Origin: Boswellia sacra
Taxonomy: Eukaryota; Streptophyta; Magnoliopsida; Sapindales; Burseraceae
Assembly: GCA_013180625.2 (NCBI GenBank)
Contig: SNVD02002289.1
Coordinates: 806,001 to 870,000, forward strand
DNA: 64,000 nt
Direction of reading: 5' to 3'
The translations under genes were made by a program, and so were the position numbers. Shown here one piece after another: positions 44,236 through 56,900 of the stretch. The notes beneath the pieces were generated by a model. The model saw only the letters and a list, made by a program, of their open reading frames with translations, did not search any database and was not told the DNA's origin. The stretch's first letter is position 1. Each line of letters begins with the position of its first letter.

Positions 44236-45907
44236 TTGGTTGAGTTTATTTGTCCTTTAGGCATGCATTCTTGAGTGTGGATGTTTCGTCCTGCCTTTTT
44301 TCAAAACATGGCTCCCAATTCTTAATCTCCTTCACCTGTACAAAATCAAGTAACGAAAATTTTTTAGAAGCAATGGGCACTAGTTGCATACTTGGTTCAA
44401 TTGAACTAGTTAACCCAATTTCTGAAGGACTTGAAAATTTCTCATTTTGGATACAGTCTTCCACGTTAGTTTTAATCTTATTAGCTTCCTCACATTCATC
44501 ATGCTTGAAAAATTAATTGTTGTCAAAATTTTGGTTGAATTCATTTGCATGATGACATAAGGGCATAAGTGAGGATTCGGTCTCTTCCTTATTAAATGTA
44601 GGTTTGTTAACCTCTTCCTTACCCTTTGGGATTGATTCATCATCTTTCTTATAAGGGTTAAGAACATGTTCTTTAGCAACTTTTTCATCGTGAAGAGTAT
44701 TGACCGAATCTTCGTCTAGATGTTGGCCATTTGGATTGCTCACATGTGGATTGATGGGGTTTGGCTTAGATGGAAACTCACCTTTCTCATGAGTACTAAG
44801 TGCAAATGCAAGTTTTTCAAGAGCATCATTCAAATTCGTCATAGTCTGAGCAACTTGACTATTAAAAACCTCTTGCCTTACAATGAATGAATTTAATGTT
44901 TCTTCAAGATCCTCATAAGGTTCATGATCATGAGATTTTTGAAAATTTTGATATGATTGGAAGGGAGGTTGGTAAGATTGTGCAAGACTATCATTCCTCT
45001 AATCAAAATTCAAGTGATTTTTCCATCCAAAAATTTGTGAGTGAAGACTACGATTCGACCTTTGGAAAGTGTTTAGAAAATTGGTTTGCTCATGGAGATT
45101 TTTCCTAAAGGTAGGCACAATTGGGCAATCGTGCATAAGATGATCACTAGTATTACAAGTATGACAAACAATTTATTGCATGGACCATATTTCTAAGTCC
45201 TCAACTTTTCTAACTAGGGATATCAATTTAGCGTGAAGATCATGATTCTCTCTAATGCCCCTACTAGATATTCTTGGTACCTCATATGTGCCAGTATTGT
45301 TCCAATGTTGGGCATTTTTTGCTAGTAAGTCTAGTTAATCCATGGCTTCATCAGGGTCTTTGTTGTCAAATTGTCCATTACATATTAATTATATCATTTG
45401 CCTAGCTTGATGCATAAGACCTTCATAGAAAATTAAAACTAGTCTCCATATTTCCAAACCATGGTGAGGACAAGTATCAAGCAATACTTTATACCTATCC
45501 CAACATTAGTAAAAGGTCTCTCATTGTTTTTGAGTGAAATTGATGATTTGCCTTTTGAGAGAATTTTTTCTCTAGGGAGGAAAGAATTTTTTTAGATATT
45601 CTTGTTTCATTTCATTCCATGAGCTAATGGATCCTGACCTAAGATTTTGTAGCCATGTTTTAGCTTTATCTTTTAAAGAAAAAAGAAAAAGCTTTAATCT
45701 AAAAATGTTTGTGCTACAGTTTAGGTCACTATATGTGTTACAAAACTTTTTAAATTCTCTCAAGTGCAAATATGGGTTTTCAACATCTAGGCCATGAAAG
45801 TGGGGTATGAATTGAATGAAATCTGGTTCATGGTTGAAATATTTTGCATCATGAGGAAAGACTATGCATGATTGTGTGCAAGTTTTTCTAAGATTTATGG
45901 AGTTCAT
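44236..45907 (-). pseudogene. Athila-C gag remnant
   Basis: B/C/F-type gag. 45572-45907 covers the N-terminal domain (EPDFIQFIPHFHGLDVENP, SLKDKAKTWLQNLRSGSISS), 44513-44842 the Ser/Asn-rich part after the zinc knuckle, and 44246-44464 a C-terminal segment (PIASKKFSLLDFVQVKEI) that leads towards the missing protease. Between them frames are broken. The initiating region is not clear. Confidence 0.82.
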
Positions 45908-46127
45908 TAATGTTCTTGTTTGAGTATGAGCATGGTTTTTTTTTTTTTTAAGGAAGATGAGTGACTCCTAACAATTCTACCAACTAATGCAAAAAGAAAG
46001 AAAAGATGAACACATGGAAGAAAAATGAAAATAGAAATGGGGAGAGAAAAGATAGACACATACAAGAAAAATAAAAATAGAAATGGGGAAAGAAAATATT
46101 TACAATTTTGTACGCCAAATTTTACCT

Positions 46128-46145
46128 TCCCCGGCAACGGCACCA
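46128..46145 (-). other. Athila-C primer binding site
   Basis: The element strand reads TGGTGCCGTTGCCGGGGA, one mismatch from the tRNA-Asp complement, six bases inside the LTR. Confidence 0.9.
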
Positions 46146-46151
46146 CAAACT

Positions 46152-47475
46152 TGACATATGCAAAAAAGGATCATCTTCCAGTTATAGATGTGTCGAAGTA
46201 ATAAACTCAATGAGACTGGGGTCGATCCACAAGGAAGAAAATTTAAGCGCTACAAATTATAGAATGAGAGCAAATATATTATGAAAGATTCAAATAAATA
46301 ACAAGATAATATTAACAAATAAATATAAAGATGGTAGGCGGTATTATCGATCATTTAAATATAAAACAAAAGCAAAAGGTGGTAAAACCATCCATCGAAA
46401 TAGGTGGTAAACCTACCATAGCAAATAAGAGAACAATTTCATAAACAATAAATAAGCATAATTAAAGTACAAAAGTAAGATAAATTAACACAATGACAAT
46501 GAAGGCTAAGGTTAGGGGATCTGCCCTTGATATATCAAATAAGGATACATAACCCAATTATAACTCAATTGGAATCCACACATCAAGGAGGTTCTAATCG
46601 GAAGGTATGTCAATTAAGCCCATTTTAGTTATATGAATTATATTTGTTTCATTACCAATATTTATACCACTTCTTGTAAATAGGTTCAAGCGTCTAATGT
46701 GTCAATCACCATATGTCTACAATAATTCAAGGTTCCTAACTAAACTTGTGTCGGTAAGAAAGAATTATACAACATCTAGAAAGGATCCAAGCAATTGATG
46801 TACCAAGGATTGTCTACAATGAATCAAGACCTCCACTTTACGAGTGGTGTCAAGATTGATTAAGATAAGAAATATAAATCATATAAAATAAACAATAAAA
46901 GATTATGATTATTAAGAACATGCCAAAGGGTTAGAAGGTCCTTATTCTCATATCAAGGCCTTCACCCTTTCACCTTAGCAAAAGAGAAATTAGAAAGACA
47001 TTATGAAAGAAAGAAAAACAAATTGCAAGAAAAGGAAGATTTTTTAATAGCATAAAAACACAAGAGAGAAAAATAGAATGACAAGTGATCCCAGTGAAGG
47101 CCAAGATATTCTAATGGTCACAAGACACCTCTATTTATGGATACATTCAGGGGCAAACTTGTCAAATTACAAAGGAACAATTGTCAAATATTAGGTGCAC
47201 CAATCTTTGACAATTGGGATCATTAGATGCACCAAAATTTACCACCAATTTTGGCATCCAATTATTGAGAATTTTGATCACATATATTCATCAAAGTTGT
47301 AGATATTTCTCTCAGTTTTCTAGAACATATTGATTGATGCAATTTGGATATGTATGTTGAGAGATATGGTCAAAATACTGAGGCATGGTCAGGCTGGGCC
47401 GAAACTGCATATGATACTATTAATGTAATATAATGAATTAAGCTCTTGTTAAGCTACATATCTAAGTTTTCATCA
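46152..47475 (-). repeat. Athila-C 5' LTR with internal deletion
   Basis: It runs from TGACATATGC to TTTTCATCA. About 200 bp present in the other LTRs are missing near 47415, where GAAACTGCATATG passes directly to ATACTATTAATG. Confidence 0.88.
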
Positions 47476-48486
47476 GGGATATTCCCTAAAGGTAGGCAAA
47501 GTTGGACAATTATCAGTAGAATGGTCATTATCATTACGAAGGTAACAGACAATTTCTTGAAAAGAATTCAATTGACCATTCTTTTTCATTTCGAAAGCCT
47601 CGACTTTTCTAGCTAAGGATGCATATTTGGCTCGAAGGTCATGGTCCTCCCTAAGGTTATGAATGCCTCTATTGGATGTCGAGGTTGCGGCATTGCTTGG
47701 CAACTCATAGTTGCCAGCAGTGTCCTAATTTTGAGCCTTCTCTGCCAAGGAATCTAGGTAGTCAATTGATTCCTTAGGGTCTTTATCTCCAAATTCTCAA
47801 TTACACATTCGCTCCATTAGTTGCCTATCTTGAGGTGTTAACCCTTTATAGAAGTGTGCAACTATTCTCCAAGTTTTAAAATTATGGTGAGGACAGGTGT
47901 TAAGTAGTTCCTTATACCTATCCCAACATTGGTAAAGGGTTTCCCTTTGTTTTTGAGTGAAATTAGAAATTTGTCTTTTAAGAGAATTTGTTCTATGGGA
48001 AGGAAAAATTTTTTTCAAAAATTGTTGTTTCATTTCATCCCATGAACTGATGGAGTTTGACCTCAAATTTTGTAGTCATGATCTAGCTTTGTCTTTTAAA
48101 GAAAAAGAAAAAAGCTTTAATCTAATCATGTTTATGCTACAATTTGGGTCACTGTAGGAGTTACACACTTCTTCAAAAGTTTTTAAGTGCGAATATGGGT
48201 TCCCCATATCAAGGCCATGAATTGTGCGTAGAAGTTGAACAAAACTTGGTTTCAAATTGAAATGGATTGAATCAGGAGGAGAAACTATACAAGACGGTGC
48301 ACTAGTCCTTACCGGATTCATGTAATCTCTGAGGGTTCTTGGTTGGTTTTGATCATTTTGTTGGGAATGGTTGTCCCCTTCATCCGTGAACCTTTTCACT
48401 TGATTGTCGGCCATGTTTTCTAAGGAAGATAATGTTTTTCTAACAAGTCTACCACTAGATATTTGTGACCAAATTTTCATGCAAGA
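47476..48486 (-). pseudogene. Athila-D gag, truncated
   Basis: It is very similar to the Athila-A gag: MADNQVKRFTDEGDNHSQQN, LKPSFVQLLRTIHGLDMGNP, QCWDRYKELLNTCPHH. Pieces are at 48076-48594, 47797-48066 and 47473-47703. Stops interrupt it, for example TGG to TAG in the AQNW segment. The first zinc-knuckle Cys lies in a changed context (CYLRNDNDHSTDNC, CX2C altered to CX2R). It ends abruptly at Athila-C. Confidence 0.85.
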
Positions 48487-48575
48487 AAGAAAAAAGAAAA
48501 GAAAAGAAAAGATGAACGTATAACAAAGAAAAAAATTAAGAGAATACTTACAATTTTGCACGCCAAATTTTACCT

Positions 48576-48593
48576 TCGCTGGCAACGGCACCA
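48576..48593 (-). other. Athila-D primer binding site
   Basis: The element strand reads TGGTGCCGTTGCCAGCGA, three mismatches from the tRNA-Asp complement. Confidence 0.85.
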
Positions 48594-48599
48594 AAAACT

Positions 48600-49989
48600 T
48601 GACACATCTGAAAAAGGATTATCTCCCAGTTATAGGAGTGTCGAAGTAATAAATCTGGTAAAACCGGGGTCGATCCATGAGGAAGGGGATTTTAGCGCTA
48701 CAAATTAAAAGTTAAGCAAATATGATATGAATAATCAAGATGATATTAACAAAAGGTGGTAGAACCATCTATGAAATAGAGGAAAAAGTTCATAAATAAT
48801 AAACAAGAATACTTAAATTACACAAGTAAGAGAGACTAACACAATAACTATGAAAGCTAAGGTTAGGAGATTCGCCCTTGATATATCAAATAAGGATAAG
48901 TAGCCCATTTTAGTTATATGAATTATATTTGTTTCGTTACCAATATTTATACCACTTCTTGTAAATGGGTTCAAGCATCCAATGTGCCAATCACCATATA
49001 TCTACAAGAAATCAAGGTTCTAACTAGACTTATGTCAGTAAGGAAGAATCATACGAAATCTAGAAAAGATCCAAGCATTTAATATGCTAAGGATTGTCTA
49101 CAATGGATCAAGACCTCCACTTTACAAATGGTGTCAAGATTGAAGAAGAAAATAAATATAAATCATATAAAATAAACAATAAAAGATCATGATTATTAAG
49201 CACATATCAAAGGTTAGAAAATCCTTACTCTCATATCAAGGGTTTTACCATTTCACCTTAGCAAGAGAAAAATTAGAAAGACATTATAAAAGAAAGGAAA
49301 CAAATTGCAAGAAAAAGAAGATTTATTAATAGTATAAACACACAAGAGAGAAAAACATAATATAAGATCCCAGCCAAGGCCAAGATGCCCTAATGGGTCA
49401 TAAGGCACCTCTATTTATAGATACATTCAAGAACAAACTTGTCAAATTACAAAAGAACAATTGTCAAATATTTGGTGAACCAACTTTGACAATTGGGATC
49501 ATTAGATGAACCAACTTTGACCACCGATTTTGACATTGAATTATTAAGAATTTTGATCACATGTCTTCATTAAAGTTGTAGATATTTCTCTCATACTTCT
49601 AGAACATCTTGATTCATATAATTTGGATACGTATTTTGAGAGATATGGTCAAGATACTAAGACATGGTCAAGCTGGGTTGAAACTGTAGATGGGTTTACT
49701 TCAAGCCCATATTTGGTCCACTAAGAGCCCAAATTTGATGATACTTGTGAAATACTATCTTGTGGATAATTTAATCAGCTTTCCAAAACATTAAGATTTG
49801 CACCATTATAATCTATAAATAGAAAGTTATGCCAATTTTACCAAACCTGTAACAAAACCAAAATTAAGAGAAAATTAATTCTAAAGGTGCAAAAACTACA
49901 AATATGCTTAAGTTGAGGAATTAATGACACTATTAATGTAATATGATGAATTAAACTCTTATTAAACATACATATTTAAGCGTTCATCA
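48600..49989 (-). repeat. Athila-D 5' LTR
   Basis: It runs from TGACACATCT to CGTTCATCA and is 1390 bp, with a gap near 48750-48780 compared with the Athila-A LTRs. Confidence 0.9.
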
Positions 49990-52098
49990 CGAATACAACC
50001 ATCATTCTCCCTTTTGAAGAAACGCTTGAGAATCTGAGAAGTCTTTTCTAGTACAAATATTTTTTAGGCATTTTTATTGCTCTAAATCCCGAAAGGGTAC
50101 GTCTTAAAAGCAGAATTCTCTCCTCCCTCCCATTCTCTCTTTTATTTTTCTTACTTAGAAAAAGCACGTTTAGGGTTTAATTTTATGCTTATGAGCATGT
50201 TTAAGGTTATTATGAATTGTGCCAACCCAATTTATTTTGTAAGATGGAAAAGTGTGTTAAGGTAAGTTCACAAACTTCCTTTTTTAGATCATGCTTAGGA
50301 ATTTATTTTCTTTACGAATGCTTATAATCATGTCTAAGAAAACATGATTAGAATCATGCTTAAGAGCACATGATTAGAATCATGTTAGAAAAATTTACTT
50401 ACTTTGATGAATGCTAGGAAATAGCATAGAATAGGTAAGAATTATCGTTTTGCCCTTGAATGTTGTGATTGATGATGATTATTTGAATTAGGCTAGAATA
50501 TGCCATGAATAACATGTTAGGCTAGAAATGCCATGATAATTGATATGAATTATGCTAGAATAAGCAATAGGTATAATTGCCATATATAATTTATTGAAGT
50601 CTAGGCTAGAACGCCATCATATTAGATTATGGCTTTGCATAATTTATGAATGTATGAATGTTTGAATATTAAGAACTGTAATTGTGTGATGCTATGAAGT
50701 GATGGTTGACTCACAATGATGGTGAGGGACCATTACTTAGAATAAATGCTCAATTTATGAAATATTTTATTATTGTTGAAGAACAACTATTGTAATCCTC
50801 TCCCTTTCCCCCATGTATGATGGAAATGTAATTTATTCTCCCCCTTTCTTTGTATGAATATACAGCTGTTTTGATTGAATAATCACTTAACATGCCTAAT
50901 AAAGACAAAATGAAACGTGTGCATAAAATCAACCATTTAATCGGACTAATAACAACACGAGCTATTCTTATTTGGTATTTTCCGAGTGGAGGTTGGATTT
51001 ATATCCAGACGAGTTGAAAAACTCGTACCTAACTTCCCAAACCCATCTCTAAAGGGGTGAGAGTAGTTTAGGTAGCTAAGCGAGGATCATATTGCCCTTA
51101 TTCATTCCCAATTGAATAATTGAGTGGTGACTTCTTTCTCCAGACATGCTGATGGCTTGTTTGTGTTCCCTTAAGTCTCAAAAGAAGCTTTGACACAGTG
51201 TCATGGTTGCAAATGCTCTGGCGAGATGAAAACCTCGTTCACAGCAGCGACTTCATTGGGAATAAGAGAAGTTGCATTTGATAGGAATACCAAATCCTAA
51301 TACCTCGTGTTGGTATAATGAGTCATTGCATCACTACACATTTGCACATAATGAGCACGAACTACCTAAAACTAGCTATGTGACATTGGGGTGAGAAGTC
51401 TTTGGCTCCATTCGACTCCTAAACGACTCATGTTGGTGTCACCACCTTTAAGCACGTACCATTGAATTGGTATTAAAATAAGCCAACTCAAGGGAGCATC
51501 TCTCGCTCAAAGGAGCCCAGACTATTGGACTCTTGAGACTCAAGCCCATACAAACGACTCTAGAAATTTCTAATGGAAGGGATATCCAAAACCCATGTTG
51601 AAAGCACGTTTATGGATGTGAACTTCTCCATGATTAGAATAATATCAACACAAACCTCATGGAATCATGAATAAATGCCACATGTCAAGTTATCCATAAA
51701 AATAAATTAGGGACATGTGCAATAAGTTAAGGTTAACATGAAACTTTGAAAACCATGTTATGGCAATCACAAAGAATCCAACATCGACATGAATGTCAGA
51801 ATTAAAAAAAGAGAATCTCACATTCCCACGTCCCATGCTGATGACTTAGAAATAAGGCCAAAAATCCTACGAAAAGAGACTCGACCTCACGTGTGTGGGA
51901 GGAATAAGGTTGGAAGGCTGAAAGCATGTCTATGCTTATGTTTAAGCATGCATCACATCGTGCATACAAGCATGGTTTAACACCTTTGTTTTGTAGCCAT
52001 CATAGCTTAGGTTAGACGAGGTGGTTGTTTAACAAGGCAAGAGGAACTAATTGATGAAATGGCCATACTGAACAACAACAATGCAGAAATGGTCCAAT
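49990..52098 (+). other. 5' region of Tat-type element E (LTR remnant and leader)
   Basis: No coding sequence. The stretch GAATAATTGAGTGGTGACTT (51110-51129) resembles the LTR-end/primer-site region of Tat-lineage elements (usually ...TGGCGACTCC), so about 49990-51115 may be a cut 5' LTR and the rest the untranslated leader. This is inferred from position and similarity by memory. Confidence 0.4.
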
Positions 52099-53720
52099 TA
52101 AGAGCTGATGATTGCACTCGAGCAACAAATGGCCCAACTCATTGAAGCACTCCAAAGTGGGCCTCATTGCATGAATCGGCCTCTATCCGAGGGTAATGGT
52201 GATAGTGATGGTGAAACTAGCCAAGGTAGAAATAAGGAGAAAAGCCCGGTCAACCAAAAAGAACCCAAATCGGTCAGGCAGTTGGCCAAGGACATGGAGA
52301 AAGTCCAATCCCTCTTGAAGAAGAAGGGGTTGAAAGGGGTCAAAGACTTAGATGACATCTTGCTTATAGCAGAACAAGATTTGCCTCCAAAATTTCACTT
52401 GCCAAACTTGTCCAAGTTCAATGGAGAGGGCAACCCAAAAACACATTTGAGGTAGTAAGCAACTATCATGACTACCACTCCTTTGACGAAGGAGCACATT
52501 TTGAAATACTTCATGCTATCCTTAGAAGATGATGCGGTAGCATGGTATCATGACCTTCCAAAGAGAGTTCAAGAAGATTGGGAGGAGCTTTCCTAACAAT
52601 TAGTGGAGCAATACTACCATAATACCCAACTAGGGGTAACCTTTAGAGATTTGGAGACAACAAGACAAAAGCCCAATGAGACTTTTTTGGAGTTGATAGT
52701 CCGTTGGAGGGCCAAGGCAGCCAAGATGACCACCAGACTCGCGGAGAAGGACCAGGCCTAGATAGTGATCAATAGAGCCCATGCTTTCATCAGTAATAGA
52801 CAAACAGTTTTTCCTATCAAAACATTTAAAGATTTATATGACTTAGGCATCCAAATAGAAGAATTGGAATTTAGATAGAAGATAAGCACTCATGCTACCC
52901 TCAAAGAAGTCAAGAAAAGGCCACTCTCCAAAGCCTTTGCAAGGTTAAAAGCTGAAGGGATCTTGCAGCCATTGCACCAAGAGAGCTTCCAAATCCACTA
53001 CCAAGGAATTGAAGGCACCATGAGAAATGCGAATTCTATCAAATAACCGGTCACAAGACTAATGACTACACTCGTGTTTGCCATAAGATCCAAGATTTGA
53101 TTGAGAAGAGCCAGATTGTCGACCTAGAGACATATAAGCCTAAAACAAGAAGCAACCCATTATCCAATTACAACCGGGTGCCTCCTCTATCAACCAACAT
53201 GATTGGATCGGGCTTGACTGAAGAGCAATTCATGAACTCTTTCGAGTAAAGTAGATCGAGCAGGGTTGAGAGAGCCAGGAGAAGGGAGAAGTCCAAGCTC
53301 AAACAATATACTAGAAGGATGGTCTCGAAGAAAAAGCCCAAGGCTAAAGAGCCTAAAGTCCAAGAACCCAAAGAGGAAGAACCCAAGGAGATCATTAAGA
53401 GAGTGAAAGACGAGCTTATTCCTTTGGCAGCCAAGATCCATACCAAGAAAGGTGGATGGACTAACATTGTAATGAAAGGGGTCAAGCGAAGTCTAGAATT
53501 AAAACTTATAAATCTTAGTGATCAAGAAGAAGAAAAACCACGAGAAGAAGGAGAAGAATAAGAAGAATAAGAAGTCAAAATGACACCCATCAATAAGAAG
53601 CCCATGCCATCAAGCTCTTTTGCCAAGAAGTGGATGGTTAGAAAAAGGGTTAGAAAAGGCCCACCATCTAGAAGACTAAAAGTGAAAAAGGGTAGTGAAG
53701 CTAGGAAAGGGAAGTAAGTT
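52099..53720 (+). pseudogene. Element E gag
   Basis: The best frame is 52108-52455 (MAQLIEALQSGP, SVRQLAKDMEKVQSLLKKKG, LPPKFHLPNLSKFNGEGNP). It continues in broken frames through a typical retrotrans_gag stretch (YFMLSLEDDAVAWYHDLPKR-like near 52510-52570, then LVEQYYHNTQLGVTFRDLET). A zinc-binding region is not obvious; a Cys-His stretch near 53030-53090 (CEFYQ...HKTNDYTRVCHKI-like) may be a remnant. A Lys/Glu-rich linker follows (53319-53561). Confidence 0.75.
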
Positions 53721-53916
53721 GAGAGCCTTATAAAGAGAGAGAGCTTGTCTAGAATGTGTAAGAAAGTGAGAGTTATGGGGATTTGGGATGATATCCCTAA
53801 AGTCTAGACCCTTCTAAACTTTTGGGCACTTTGGTAGCGACGAAGAAGAAAAGGTGAGAGTTAAGGAAGAAATATGTGAGAGAGAAACACTCACGGGCGA
53901 GAGAGAGAATATCCAA

Positions 53917-56900
53917 TGAGTGATAAGGAGTGGTAGATTTTACTATAAGAAGGAAAAGGAGAAAATTACTAAAAAGACAGTTGAGAAGGGCAAAGAAGTT
54001 ACCATGGAAGAAACCAAAGAAGAAAAAGATCAAGTGATCAAACAATTGAAGAAGACTCAAGCGAATGCTAGCATTTGGGATCTACTTATATCATCCCAAA
54101 AGCATAGTGAAGCCATAGCAAAGGCTTTGACAGAGGTAGAAATATCAATAGTTACCACTACTACTCAAATGTTGATCGCCTTGACTGGAGGAATACCCAA
54201 GAGGGTAAATAAGAGGGGAGTAATCACCTTCACCAATGAAGATCTACCATTCGAAGGAAGAAATCATAACAAGCCATTGTTCATTACCATAGAGATTCGT
54301 GGGAAAATATCTTCTAGCATCATGGTAGATGATGGGTCCGCCATTGTGCCTATGAAGATATTGCACAATTATGGAGTCAACGAATATGAGCTTGAGCCTT
54401 GTGAGATGGTGATCAAGGCTTGCAACGATTTGAAGAGGAGTGCCATAGGGATTTTCAAAGCTTAGTGAAGGCTGGGACAATTGAAGTCATGATATAATTC
54501 ATAATCCTTGAAGATTCTAGTCACGTTTGCTACCTTATTGGGACGAGCATGGTTTCACATGCTTGGTGAGGTTCTTTACACCTTGCATCGAAATATTCAA
54601 TTGAAGATGGATGGGGAGATTGTAAATATTCATGCAGCCCCAACGATTGCACTAGCCACTTTGACTATGAAAGTTGAAGAAATACCTATATGGGTGGCTT
54701 TCAAGTATCCATGATTGACAAAGTTAGCCCAATTGTAATTGCAATCATGAAGAAACAAGGGTACTTGCCAAGAACTGGGCTTGGGAGAAATGAACGTGAA
54801 CTACCATATTTTCCAAATTTCAAAGGCTAGACTTCTAGAAGAGGTTTAGGCTTTGAATCTGAAAGGGAGGATGAAGAATTTGAACCCAAGAAAGGGAAAT
54901 TCATCAAATTCGTCAAGGCCCAAGATACAAAGTAAGTGAGGGCTATTGAACCATGGGTTTTCAAGAGAACGTTGAAGCCTAGATTTGAGATCGTTAAAGA
55001 CATCTTTCAAGCAAGAGTCTCCAAGGGCATTGACTTGGTGGGAGAGATGGAGAAGATGACTATTAAAGAGGAGAAGCCTCAAGAACAAACAGTGCAAACG
55101 GACCCATCTATCGACCTTGCTGCTATTATCGACAAAGGAATTATAAGTGTCTTATGAAGATGTATTTGTACCCAACCTCTTTGAAGAAAGGGACATTATT
55201 TATGTTTCAAAGTTCAATGCAATGAAAAATAAATTTGCCTAGTTGTGTGATGTCCTTCGTAATGGTGTTGTGCATCATAATTTGCATTTCACTAGCATAT
55301 TTGAAATCCATACCATTCAAACTCATGAAATTAACCTTGGTACAGTCGAGAAACCTAAGAATTTATGCATTACACTTGATACAACTCTTGAAGAGAGAGA
55401 AATTTGAAAAGTTATTAAAGAAATGTGAAGAAGTCTTTGCCTGGTCCTATAATGACATGCCTGGAATTGAGAGAAGCATTGCTGAGCACACAATTATGAC
55501 TTATCCGCACATGAAGCTAGTTAAGTAGAAGCTAAGAAGGATGAGGCCAGAGTGGGCTTAGAAAATCAATGACGAAGTCTCTAAGCAAATTGAAGCTAAG
55601 TTTTTAGAAGTGGTGAAGTATCCAGAATGGTTAGCCAATATCGTACCAATACCAAAGAAGGATGGAAGGGTCTGAACGTGCGTGGATTACTGAGACTTGA
55701 ACAATACCTCACCAAAGGACGATTTTCCTTTGCCTCAGATCAATTTGTTGGTGGATAGTGCTGTTGCCAGCATGATGTTCTCTTTAGTAGATGGGTTTTT
55801 TGGATACAATCAGATAATGATGGCCAATGAAGATAAAATGAAGATAGCCTTAATAATAAATGAGGAACTTATGACTATAAAGTGATGCCCTTCGGATTGA
55901 AGAAAGCAATGGCTAATTATCAACAAATTGCAACAACGTTATTTCACAACATGATATATAAGGAGATAGATGTTTATGTAGATGACATGATGGTGAAATC
56001 TGAAGCTCGAGAAGGTTACTTTGAGGCCTTAGATAGATTCCTAAAAAGGGTTAAGAAATGCAATCTACGACTAAATCTGAAACGATGTGTCTTCGAGGTT
56101 CCTTTAGGGAAGCTGTTGCGATTTGTGATTGGTAAAAAGGGAATAGAAGTAAATCCAGACAAGATTAAAGCCATTAAGGAGATGCCATCACCCAAGATTG
56201 AAAAAAAGTTTGCTAGTTTATAGGGAATATCCAATATATCAGTCGGTTCATCTCTAAATTGACAACTATTTGTGCATCGATCTTTAGGCTTTTGAAGAAG
56301 GATCAATCGGTCGAATGGAATGACCAGTGCTAAGAGGCATTCGAGAAAATTAAGAAGTACTTGCAGAATCCACCAATTTTGAGACTGCCAAAACCTGGGA
56401 AGAATTTAATTATTTACTTGGCTCTTAAGGAGGAAGCCATCGGTGCTATGTTGGTATAAGAAGATGAGAAGGGTGTAGAACATGCCATTTATTATCTCAA
56501 TAAGAAGTTGCTACTGTACGAGATGAAGATAGTTATGTGGAGAAAACTTGTTTGGCCATGGTGTGGCTCTTAAATAAGTTGAGACATTATTTTCAGTCTT
56601 ATAGAATCAAGGTTGTATAGAAGGAGGATCCCATCAAGTACCTTTATGAGGCACTAGCATTGGTAGGGAAGTTAACAAGATGGCTAGTACAGTTATCAAA
56701 ATTTGACATTGAACATGTTGTTGAGAAGGTGGTGAAAGGAAGAGTAGTAGAAGAATTCTTGGCTAGAAACCTAGTCGATGACGATGAACCATGGGAGTTG
56801 GAATCCCCAGATGAACATCTAGAGGTAATCTTGGTAGTAGGATGAAAGATGTTCTTCGACGAAGCCGCTAATCCCAATGGTGTTGGCATAAGAGTTATTC

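Larger units (their letters stand above)
39658..47475 (-). mobile_element. Athila-C: gag-only Athila element with ORFx and LOG
   Basis: On the minus strand: 5' LTR (47475-46152), primer site, gag, ORFx, LOG copy, 3' region and a 3' LTR (41079-39658) lacking its outer 55 bp or so. There is no pol. Its right end sits inside the gag of Athila-D (47476 onward), so it was inserted into D. The left flank (39550-39657) is not D sequence; the junction and the LTR end have been lost by deletion or recombination. Confidence 0.88.
47476..49989 (-). mobile_element. Athila-D: 5' part of an A-type Athila element
   Basis: It keeps the 5' LTR, primer site and most of gag on the minus strand. The remainder was separated by insertion of Athila-C and is not found on the other side of it. 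Confidence 0.88.

Noticed and set aside
50750..50932. 60-codon frame in the 5' region of element E
   Set aside because: No recognisable motif and not in the element's coding orientation.
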